From contig NW_005200417.1 in assembly GCF_000372725.1 (NCBI RefSeq), positions 765,451-829,450 on the forward strand: 64,000 nt of DNA, in the 5' to 3' direction. The stretch's first letter is position 1, and each line of letters begins with the position of its first letter. Below, piece after piece: positions 17,901 through 27,100 of this stretch. Made by a program: the position numbers and the translations under genes. Source of the DNA: Emiliania huxleyi CCMP1516. Taxonomy: Eukaryota > Haptophyta > Isochrysidales > Noelaerhabdaceae. The notes under the pieces were generated by a model that saw only the letters and a list, made by a program, of their open reading frames with translations, had not been told where the DNA came from and did not search any database.

Positions 17901-19025
17901 ATGGGCGAGCCGTACCGCGTAGGGTCGCTCGCGGCGGAGCTGCGAGGCGACCGCGCGGCGGTGCTCGAGGCCGTGCGCCGGAACGGCCGCGCCTTGATCG
18001 ACGCCTCGGCGGAGCTGCGAGGAGACCGCACGGTGGTGCTCGAGGCCGTGCGCCAGCAAGGCGTGGCCTTGGGTTCCGCATCGGTGGAGCTGCGAGCAGA
18101 CCGCGCGGTGGTGCTCGAGGCCGTGCGCCAGAACGGTGAGGCCTTGCGGTCCGCCGCGACGGAGCTGCGAGCAGACCGCGCGTTGGTGCTCGAGGCCGTG
18201 CGCCGGAACGGCTTCGTCTTGCAGGTCGCGTCGGCGGAGCTGCGAGGAGACCGCGAGGTGGTGCTCGAGGCCGTGCGCCAGAGCGGCTTGTCCTTGCAGT
18301 GCGCCGCGACGGAGGTGCGAGGGGACCGCACGGTGGTGCTCGCGGCCGTGCGCCAGCAAGGCAGCGCCTTGCAGGACGCCTCGGCGGAGCTGCGAGGAGA
18401 CCGCGAGGTGGTGATCGAGGCCGTGCGCCAGAACGGTTGTGCCTTGAAGTTCGCCACGGAGGAGCTGCGAGAGACAGACTTCGAAGTGGTCCTTGAGGCC
18501 GTGCGCCAGAACGGCTTGGCTTTGCGGGATGCCAGGCGGCGAGGAGACCGCGCGGTTGTGCTCGAGGCCGTGCGCCAGAACGGCTTGTCCTTGCAGTTCG
18601 CGACGGACCGGCTACGTGGAGACCTTGATGTGGTGCTGGAGGCCCTGCGCCAATGCCCAGAGGAAACCGACAGGGTGTTGCAGCTTGCTGCGCAGGAGGT
18701 GCGGAACGACCCGGTGCTGCAGCCGCAATACGTCGTCAACAACTGCCTCGCCGGGAGTGGGGCACGAGCGCCTGTGTTTTGCATCTCCTCCTTGGCGTGG
18801 GCGCTTGATGAGGGCAAGGACGCGATCAAAGGGGTGACGCGCAGTCTCAGCGGTGTGGAACAGTCTTTCATGTTTGGCGAGAAGGCAACGCTTGGCGACC
18901 TGGCTGCAGCCCTTGTCGCATGCATGCATGGTGAGGAGGCAAGTACCCTTGTCTCCTTGACCTTGCCGCAGGGCAGCATGGTACAGCCCTCGCAGATGTT
19001 GACACCCTTGACCGCCTTCTTCTGA
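17901..19025 (+). CDS. DUF4116 repeat protein
   Basis: A 374-residue single-exon protein starting MGEPYRVGS. About ten tandem repeats of roughly 24-25 residues (to about residue 265) follow the pattern ELRGDR-VVLEAVRQNG-AL--AS. This is the DUF4116 repeat, found in large numbers in algae and amoebae; its function is not known, and a helical scaffold is likely. The C-terminal 110 residues are unique and not recognised. An in-frame GTG at 17835 extends the frame, but the first ATG (17901) begins exactly at the repeat domain. The repeat makes the opposite strand open too (17873-19036), which is a shadow. One repeat is shortened (around 18530), a likely old deletion. Confidence 0.85.
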   Translation: MGEPYRVGSLAAELRGDRAAVLEAVRRNGRALIDASAELRGDRTVVLEAVRQQGVALGSASVELRADRAVVLEAVRQNGEALRSAATELRADRALVLEAVRRNGFVLQVASAELRGDREVVLEAVRQSGLSLQCAATEVRGDRTVVLAAVRQQGSALQDASAELRGDREVVIEAVRQNGCALKFATEELRETDFEVVLEAVRQNGLALRDARRRGDRAVVLEAVRQNGLSLQFATDRLRGDLDVVLEALRQCPEETDRVLQLAAQEVRNDPVLQPQYVVNNCLAGSGARAPVFCISSLAWALDEGKDAIKGVTRSLSGVEQSFMFGEKATLGDLAAALVACMHGEEASTLVSLTLPQGSMVQPSQMLTPLTAFF

Positions 19026-19199
19026 TGAGGTTGCATTAGGCCCCTCGAGAGGTGTAGAGTTGCAGCTGCAACAGTATGTTCTCCGGAGAATGCAGCAGCT
19101 GCCGAGGGGGAAAATGGGGCTCATCATACCTGCCGGTTATGACCTCGCATTTGGATAGGGCAAAGTCGGGGGTTGCTTGAATGATTGAAGATGACGCGC

Positions 19200-19370
<171 letters not shown>

Positions 19371-19375
19371 TTTTG

Positions 19376-19411
<36 letters not shown>

Positions 19412-19413
<2 letters not shown>

Positions 19414-19490
19414 CTTCTCGAGGTTCTCGAGGTGGATATCCTTTGGCCGCGTTGGGTAGCGAGGATTGGTGTGACGCGATCCACGCAGGC
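19412..19490 (+). repeat. Dispersed repeat R2, 5' part
   Basis: Matches 42515-42590 (CTCGAGGTTCTCGAGGTGG onward), then diverges. Confidence 0.75.
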
Positions 19491-19604
19491 GTGTGTCGAG
19501 GTCATGAAACACTAGATTTTGAGCTTGGAGCAGGCGGGGACATCGCTTCCAGGGAGGGGGGCGCACTTCTATGCACGCCCCACCCCACCCCTAGCAGAAA
19601 CATT

Positions 19605-21643
19605 ATGGCGCCGCCCGCGCGCAGCAGCGCAGCAGCAGCAGCAGCAGCAGCAGCACCGCCAGCCGCGGATTACAACCAGGCGGTCGGCGTCGCGGTGGAC
19701 GCGCTGCTCGAGCGGGCGCCGAACCCGCGCCGCTGCGAGAGTGGCGAGGTCTTCAAGGGCCCGGTGACCGTGCTCGTAGATGTGAAGGACGAGAGCGGCG
19801 CAGTGATCGGTCAAGTCGAGCGCCCCATGACGCTGTCGGACGCGAAGAAGGCGAAGGGCGGCTTCCACGCCAGGGTCCAAGCCATCAACGCGTGGCTCGC
19901 CGCGGCGCAGCCCGATGTGCTCATCCCCGAGTACTGCGCCGGCTGGGCCGTGCCCGGCGTCTACCTGCGGACCGACAAGGACGGCAAGCGGAAAGACGAG
20001 TGCATGGCGGACTTCCCGGAGAAGCGGTGGAGCGGCGAGTGGTGGCGCTTCTGGCGGGAGCACATCGAGCCGGTGATCGCCGGCAAGGTTCCGGGACCCC
20101 CGCGCAAGTCGGTGTACCGGAAACTGTCCGATCTGCGGGAGGGTCCGGCGCCGGCGCCCGAGAGTGCAGATGCGGCAAGCGGCCGCAGAGCCAAGCGGCA
20201 GAAGCTGGGCCCGGCCGCGTCGGCAGGTGAATGTTTCAGCCCTGCTCGCCCGTAGATGAGCCAATCGCCCGCTAACGTCTGACCTGGCGCGCAGGCGCGG
20301 CCGGCAGCCATTCGGCAAGCGCAGCCGAGCCGCTCGTGGGCGCCGTGGTCCCGGTGCACGGGCCCGGTGAGGCGGAGGGCTTGCGCTTGCACCCGCCGGC
20401 GCCGGCGCAAGCGGCGGTGGCGGCGGCGCGGGCTGAGCGGGCCGAGCCGCCACCCGCCGCCGCGTCCCCGCGGCGCCGCACCAAGGCCGGCAGCGGCGGA
20501 GGCGGCGGAGGCGGCGGCGTGAGCGGGAGCTGCAGCGGCGGGAGCGGGAATGGCGCGAGCGTCGGGAGCGGCGAGAGCAGCGGAGGCGGCGAGTACGAGG
20601 CTCCGGCTCCTCCTCCCCCAGCGGTGGTGGGGGCGGCGAGGGCAGCGGAGGCGGCGGCGGTGGCGGAGGCGGCGGCGGCGGCGGAGGCGGCGGAGGCGGA
20701 GGAGGCGGAGGAGGCGGAGGCGGCGGCGGCGGCGGAGGCGGCGGAGGCGGAGGAGGCGGAGGAGGCGGAGGCGGCGGCGGCGGCGGAGGCGGCGGAGGCG
20801 GCGGAGGCGGCGGAGGCGGCGGCAGGACAGCAGGCTGCGCAGGAGCCGCTAGTCGCCGAGGCGGAGGGCTTGCGGCTGCACCTCTCGAGCAGCAGTGCCA
20901 CCGGGTACAAGGGCGTGTCCATAGAGCGCGGTGTGTATGGCTCGCGCTTCCAGGCGAGGCACACGGTGGATGGTAGACAGGTCCGCTTCGGCTCCTTCGG
21001 CACGGCGATGGAGGCGGCGGTGGCGTATGCGCGGGCGGTCGGGGAATACACGCCAGCGCTGGCAGCCGAGCCAGCGGCTGTGGCTGCAGAAGCGGAGGTG
21101 GTTGCAGAAGCAGAGGGCTTGCGGCTGCACCTCTCCAGCAGCAGTGCCACCGGGTACAAGAACGTGTGCAACAATGGCTCGCGCTTCCAGGCGAGGCGCT
21201 GGGTGGACGGTAGACAGGTCTGCTGCGGCTACTTCGGCACGGCGGTGGAGGCGGCGGTGGCGTATGCGCGGGCGGTCGGGGAATACCAGCCTCCGGCTCA
21301 TCCTTCTCCGGCGGTGGCTGCAGAAGCGGAAGGCTTGAGATTGCACCTCTCCAGCAGCAGTCCCACCGGGTACAAGGGCGTGCAGCAGCGCCCCTCCGGC
21401 CGCTTCAAGGCGGGGCACAGGGTGGACGGTAGACAGGTCTGCTACGGCACCTTCGACACGGCAGTGGAGGCGGCGGTGGCGTACGCGCGGGCGGTCGGCG
21501 AGGCGCCGGGCCAGGCCGAGTTGGCGGCAGCAGCGGCGGCGAGGGCAGCGGAGGCGCAGGCTGTGGAGGCGGCTTGCAGCGCAGCGCGAGCCGGGTGCCC
21601 TGTCCAGGACACGTCCACGACACGTCCTGGCCATGCCCCGTAG
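19605..21643 (+). CDS. Protein with three AP2/ERF-like domains
   Basis: Exon 1 (19605-20226) and exon 2 (20295-21643) join in frame across a 68-nt GT-AG intron. The N-terminal part has an unrecognised globular region with WSGEWWRFWREHIEPVIAG. A Gly/Ser linker and a long Ala/Glu low-complexity segment (20620-20830) follow. Then come three AP2-like units (about 20885-21045, 21130-21280, 21340-21500), each with a TGYKGV-type strand, a VDGRQV---G-F turn and an A-EAAVAYARAVGE helix. AP2 domains bind DNA in plants, apicomplexans and algae, so this is probably a transcription factor. An alternative GC-AG splice at about 21562-21643 would replace the last 27 codons and continue into a coiled coil (AEQLRQLRQLREQKRR), possibly reaching the J-domain exon. 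Confidence 0.75.
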
Positions 21644-21990
21644 GCAGCCAAGGCGGTGCGCGTCGCCAAGGCCGAGCAGCTGCGGCAGCTGCGGCAGCTG
21701 CGGGAGCAAAAGCGACGGCTGCAGGAGCAGAAGCCGCTGCTGCAGGAGCAGCGGAGGCGGGCCGCAATCGAGGAAGGGAGGCCCAGAAGCGGAGTACATC
21801 TTCTCGTATCCCAACCAGCGCTCGAGAGGACACGTACTCAGCCGTATTCGGCCGTCTTCCGCTGCTTTCGCTGTATTCGTAGCCCCTCGTATTCACGCGG
21901 TGCTACGAATGCACTGCACGAGACCGTCCTCCCGCCTCGAGGTTGCGTGTTCGCCACGTAGGACCAGAGGCGACTCTTCGAGGAGGTGGA

Positions 21991-22078
21991 GACACACGCA
22001 CACGCACGCGCACACGCACGCGCACGCGCGCGCACGCGCACGCGCACGCACACGCACACGCACACGCACACGCACGCA
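21991..22078 (+). repeat. (CA/CG)n alternating tract
   Basis: ACACGCACGC-type purine-pyrimidine alternation over about 88 bp, apparently intronic between the coiled-coil exon and the J-domain exon. Confidence 0.9.
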
Positions 22079-22218
22079 TCGCTCACCCACGCGCACTGGG
22101 CCTTGCACTTCTAGTGCCACGAGGCTCCCGTCTTCTAGACGTGGAGTCGCGAGGGTCGCCCCCCCTTGCCCCACCACCCTTGTGTGTGGAGAAGTTTGCC
22201 CTACCTCACCTTACCTAG

Positions 22219-22623
22219 GCGGCCAGCCGCCAGCGCCAGCCCCAGGCGGGCGGGGGCGGTGGGAGCGGCGGAGGGGGAGGGAGCGGCGGCGGGAGCGGTT
22301 GCGGCGGCGGCGGCGGCTGCGGTGGGTCCAGCAGCGGCGACGCAGGGTCGAGCGGCGGCATCGTCGACGTCGACTGCCCGTTGGACGCTCTCGTGGCGGC
22401 GGTGCTCGCTGGAGCCCCCCGCGCTGTGCAGGACCCTTGGGGCTGCCTTGGTTTGCAGCAGTTGACGGGCCGCGAGGCGAGCCGGAAGCGGTACCTGCAG
22501 CTGGTGCGGCGGCTCCACCCGGATCGGTGCGGCCACCCGCGCGCCGGAGAGTGTTTCGCGCTCGTCGAGGAGGCGTGGCGAGCCATCGAGGCGCGCGGGG
22601 AGGGCGGAAGGAGCGCCGGATAG
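22219..22623 (+). CDS. J-domain exon (DnaJ-like C-terminus)
   Basis: The open frame follows a TTACCTAG acceptor. It starts with a Gly/Ser-rich stretch and ends with a compact J-like domain: DPWGCLGLQQLT, YLQLVRRLHPDRCGHP with the HPD signature, then FALVEEAWRAIEA. The stop is at 22621-22623. J domains stimulate Hsp70 ATPase through HPD. A C-terminal J domain is unusual but known. The 5' part is missing; the upstream coiled-coil exon (about 21655-21775) and an exon near 21960 (DQRRLFEEVE) could belong to it, or to the AP2 gene. Confidence 0.6.
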   Translation, partial: AASRQRQPQAGGGGGSGGGGGSGGGSGCGGGGGCGGSSSGDAGSSGGIVDVDCPLDALVAAVLAGAPRAVQDPWGCLGLQQLTGREASRKRYLQLVRRLHPDRCGHPRAGECFALVEEAWRAIEARGEGGRSAG

Positions 22624-22694
22624 ATTCGGCGACGTTCACGTACCGTTTACCCCGAAAGTGGCCACTGAACATCTTATGCGCCATGCGACACACA

Positions 22695-23275
22695 TACCTC
22701 CTCTTGGAAAAGTTATTTAGGATCACCCCCCTACCGCCGCCCAGTACGTGCTCCGCAGCTGAGCCCACGCACCCCACAGCAGCTCAGGGACACAATGAGC
22801 TCGCATACAAGTGCTGGTACGCACAGCTCGACGCGTACTCGAATGCTGCCACTGTCATTCTAGCCGGCGAGCGGCGGCGTCACAGCGTCGACTCTCGCAT
22901 CGCGATGAGACGGACTGCTTGCCCAGACGCGCGCCTTGGCGCGCTCCTGTGGTGCAGGAGGAAGGTCAGCGGTCGTGCTGCGCAGGCCCGGCCGTCTGGC
23001 TGAAGGGAGCAGCAGCTGGCGCTCAACAGCAGCGCTGTCGAGCAGCGCAGCCACACCACACTCCCGCCAAACCACGTGTCATTTCGCGCCAAGATTTGGC
23101 GCCAAAATGGCACTTTAGTGTCCACCTAGCCACGTGGTCGCGGCCTGAAGCTCCAAGCTTCTGGGACTGAGGTCCCACATCGCTGGACTCCATTTGTGTG
23201 CAGGCGGCACCCTTCCGATCGTTCGCCGATATCCGAAACCGGGGTCGTACTAAATAACTTTTCCAAGAGGAGGTA
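22695..23275. mobile_element. Non-autonomous DNA element with 26-bp perfect terminal inverted repeats
   Basis: 581 bp bounded by TACCTCCTCTTGGAAAAG... at 22695-22720 and its exact reverse complement at 23250-23275. No transposase frame inside. GACACA occurs beside both ends (22689-22694, and 23278-23283 after two extra bases), so a target duplication is only suggestive. The superfamily is not assigned. Confidence 0.7.
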
Positions 23276-23459
23276 CTGACACATACCTCACACGTAAAGA
23301 CGTGACACGCGACCCCCATCAGCATCACACGCCCATTCGGCGCCGACACACAAACGACAAAGACAAACGGCTACGTACCGGTGGCGTTTGATGAGGCTGG
23401 GGTCTGTCTCGTAGTTCAGGTGTTGATTTATGCACAAATCTATGTGTTGCGAGCGCTAG

Positions 23460-23980
23460 ATGGCGAAATTTTCTTCGCCTCCGGCGGGGCCGCTCGCCGC
23501 GGGGCTAGAGAGGGACTTTTGTCGATGTCGGCTAGAAGTGCTGCACCTTTTTGAGAATTTCACCCCTTCCGACAGCTTCGCCGTGTCGAAGATCTGCTTG
23601 CAGAAGCCGCCGCGCGTCCCCTCATCTTTCGCGCGGTACGTCGGGAGTGAGGCCAGGAACAGCGCCTGGAAGCATTTATTTGGTGAGGGGCAGTGAGTAC
23701 CACTGCTCGACCCAACACCACTTCTACTAGCGAGCGCACCTTTGCGACCGGCTGCTGATGCACTTCGACGACGGCATGGACGAGATCATCACGCTGCCCG
23801 ACGAACGACACCGTGCGCCTGACCGGCGAGGCTGTTGTTGCGCGGTGCAAGTGTGCCCGGTGTGCTGTCCGGCCCGAGGCAGAGGATGGCGGCTGTACGC
23901 TGCCGCTTCCGCAGCCAGCGCGGCCGCGGCGGCGGAGCTAGCTAGCCCAGGGGGCGCCCTACCTAAACCGGGTCTAAACC
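23460..23980 (+). other. Possible exons of an unrecognised gene
   Basis: Plus-strand frames at 23460-23696 (contains SFARYVGSEARNSAWKHLF) and 23758 on (MHFDDGMDEIITLPDE) are protein-like and separated by a GTGAG-like donor region. No family recognised and no complete gene model. 23950-24085 contains imperfect inverted copies of CCGGGTCTAAAC. Confidence 0.25.
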
Positions 23981-24173
23981 TGGTATGTGTAATAGGGTCC
24001 CCCACCCAGGCCGACCCCTGTTTAGACCCAGTTTATCGTAAACAGGACTAATCTGGTTCATGTTCAGCGGTGGTCTAAACTGCGTCTAAATGGTTCGCCG
24101 TCACCTCATTCAAAGAATTTAAAGAAAAACCACCGGGTCGCGCCGTAGCGGGCCACAGCCCTCTCGCAGCCAA

Positions 24174-27100
24174 ATGCCCGCACGCCCCAGGCTGGGCGCC
24201 CCGTCGCCCGGAGGTTCCCGTGCGACGACTCCGCCGCCGGCCGCCAATCCTGACGCCGGCGACACCATCTACGAGGCTGGCGGCGCGCTGCAGGGTTTGG
24301 ATGCCGAGGCGCGCCGGCCGACTCCTCCGGGCCACCACCGCAGCACGAGCGACTGCATCGCCGGCGCGCTCGCCGTCTCGAGCAGCCCGCGCTACGACGG
24401 CGCACACGGCCACGGCGGCGCCTGCTCGGCGAGTGGCCGCGGCAGCGCGCTCGACGCGAGGCTCGCGTCGGAGCCCGACCTCGCCTCGGGGCGTTCGTCG
24501 GGCGCGGCGTCGCGCCCTTCGCTGCAGTCGCTTGTGGAGGGGGCGGAGGGCGGCGGGTCGCCCTGCGTGCGCGACGTCGAGCTGGCGCAGGCGCTCTCGA
24601 CTCCGTCCGACCGGCTCGAGCCTCTCGCGGCGGCAGGAGGAGGGCACCGCTCGCGGCCTCACTCGGCGGTCCCCTCGACCTGGTCGAGCTCGACTCTCTC
24701 CGAGGGGGACGCCGGCTCTTGCTCCAACCCGTCTCCCTCGGACGCCAACACTGTCCGGCTGCGACCGCCTCAAGGCGAGGCCAGCCCGGGCGGAGACCGC
24801 GCCACAGGCCGCCTGGCCCAGCTGCGGCTCCCTCCTTCGGTGCACGACTCCACCGCCCCCGCGGCAGCCGCCCCCGCGGCAGCCGCCGCGCAGAGCTCGT
24901 CGCGCGGGTCCGCCGAGCAGAGGCGCGAGGCGAGTGAACTACTCGCTACGACAAGAGAGCCTCCCCTTCATGGACGCATGTAGGTCCGCCGAGGAGAGGC
25001 GCGAGGGGCCGCTGTGGCGGTCCGGCAGCGCGGATGGGCCGAGGATGGTGCCGGCCTCCTCCTCGACGGACGCGCTGCCACGAGGGAGCCTGGCGGGCAG
25101 TGGGAGCGGGGCGGTGCTCTGGGGCGAAAAGGCGGGCGGCGGGGGCGCGGCGTCGCCAGCGCCGTAGTTTGCATCAGTGACTCTGAGTCCTGGCTGAGTA
25201 GGCGGGCGGCGGGGGCGCAAAGTCAGAGCGTGAGCGCGCGCTGCTTGCGCAGATCAAGCAGCTGGAGGGCCAGCTGGCCAAGGAGAAGCACAAGAAGAAG
25301 GAGGCGGCCAAGGCGGTGGCGCCCTCCGAGACCCGCAAGCGCCTCGTCGTCTGCACACAATGGCTGCCGTACCAAGTCGAGCGCACCGCCAGCGGCGAGC
25401 TGCGCGTGCTACCTTCGCCCGCGCGGTACGTCGCGGGGTACGCGACCATCAAGCGGCTCGACGTGCAGTGGGTGGGCGTGCTGTACAACGTCACGCTCTC
25501 GGCCGAGGAGCAGCCGGTCGCGCGGCGGCTGCTCGAGCCGTTCTCGTGCTTCCCGGTCTGCCTCGAGGAGGAGGAGCTGCGCTTTGCATGTCTGTGTTCG
25601 CAGCCATACTTCTTTGTTCTAGGTCTTCATCGAGGAGGAGCAGCTGCGCTTTGCATGTCTGTGTTCGCAGCCATACTTCTTTGTTCTAGGTCTTCATCGA
25701 GGAGGAGCAGCTGCGCTTTGCATGTCTGTGTTCGCAGCCATACTTCTGTTTCTAGGTCTTCATCGAGGAGGAGCAGCTTCGCTTTGCATGTCTGTGTTCG
25801 CAGCCATACTTCTGTGTTCTAGGTCTTCATCGAGGAGGAGCAGCTTCACTTTGCGGAGGAGATTGCAGCGGAGGTGCTCTGGCCGCTCTTCCACTACATC
25901 CCGCTGTCGATGCTCGACGCCGACATCGACATGGTGCACAAGCGGCGGGAGGGCTCCACCGCGCTCGCTAGCTGAGTATTCATCAACCCGTTCCCGTTAC
26001 CACATGTAGGTGCACAAGCGGTGGGAGGGCTACACCGCGCTCAACACGCGCTTCCGCGACACCGTGCTCGAGCTGGCGCCCCTCCACACCGATTTGGTGC
26101 GGGTCCACGACTCCGACCTGGTGCTGCTGAGGAGTTGGTGATGAGCTCCCCGTTGACTGACGGCTAGGTCTGGGTCCACGACTACTACCTGATGCTGCTG
26201 CCGCAGATGCTGCGCGAGGCGCGGCCCGAGATGCGGATCGGCTAGTGACAGCGATCAGAACAGCAGCAGCTGGAGTCGTTTGTAGTAGCAGCAGCGGCGG
26301 CGGCGGCGGCGGCAGAAGCAGCAGCAGCAGTAGCAGCAGCAACGGTAATGACCAGAACGACACCATGGCAGGCGCGGCCAAAGATGCGGATCGGCTGGTT
26401 TCTGCACACGCCCTTCCCGTCGGCCGAGATCTACCACACGCTGCCGCACCGGAAGACGATCTTGCGCGGCGTGCTCGGCGCGAACCTCATCGGCTTCCAG
26501 ATCTACGACTACGTCCGCCACTTCATGACTGCGTGCGCGTCGGTCCTCGGTCGCCGCCCACCGCACCACCCACGGACCTGAACCCAAGCTGGGTTCGGTA
26601 CTCTGGAGGTATGGGACTAGGGACGGACGTCAACGTCGAGAGCACGTACATTTTGGACGCGCAGCAGCGGACGGCGGTCACGGTGGACGCCTTCCCTGTG
26701 GGAATCGACTGCGCGCACTTCCAGTCGCTGCTCGCGACGCGCGAGCTCAAGGACAAGGTCAGACGTCTCCCCATATCTCCCCATATCTCCCCATATCTCC
26801 CCATATCTCCCCACACTTCCCCGCCCCACCACCCCCGTGTGTGGACAAGTGTACCTTGCCTCGCCGCACTTCAGGTCATCGAGCTGCAGCGCCGCTTCGA
26901 CGGGAAGAAGATCGTGCTGGGCATCGACCGCATGGACTACATCAAGGGCATCCCGCACAAGCTACTCGCCATCGACAAGTTCCTCTCCGCCCACCCGTCA
27001 TGGGCAGGCAAGATCCAGCTGGTGCAGATCGCGACGCCGATTATGCGGGGCGACACGGCGCGCTACGTCAAGCTGCGGAACAAGGTGCACAAGCTGGTCG

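Noticed and set aside
17873..19036. 387-codon minus-strand ORF
   Set aside because: Shadow of the DUF4116 repeats. Its product is Arg/Ser/Ala-rich, while the plus frame has a clear family match.
20550..20852. Poly-Arg ORF
   Set aside because: Frame shadow of the GGC/GGA tract that encodes the Ala/Glu linker of the AP2 protein.
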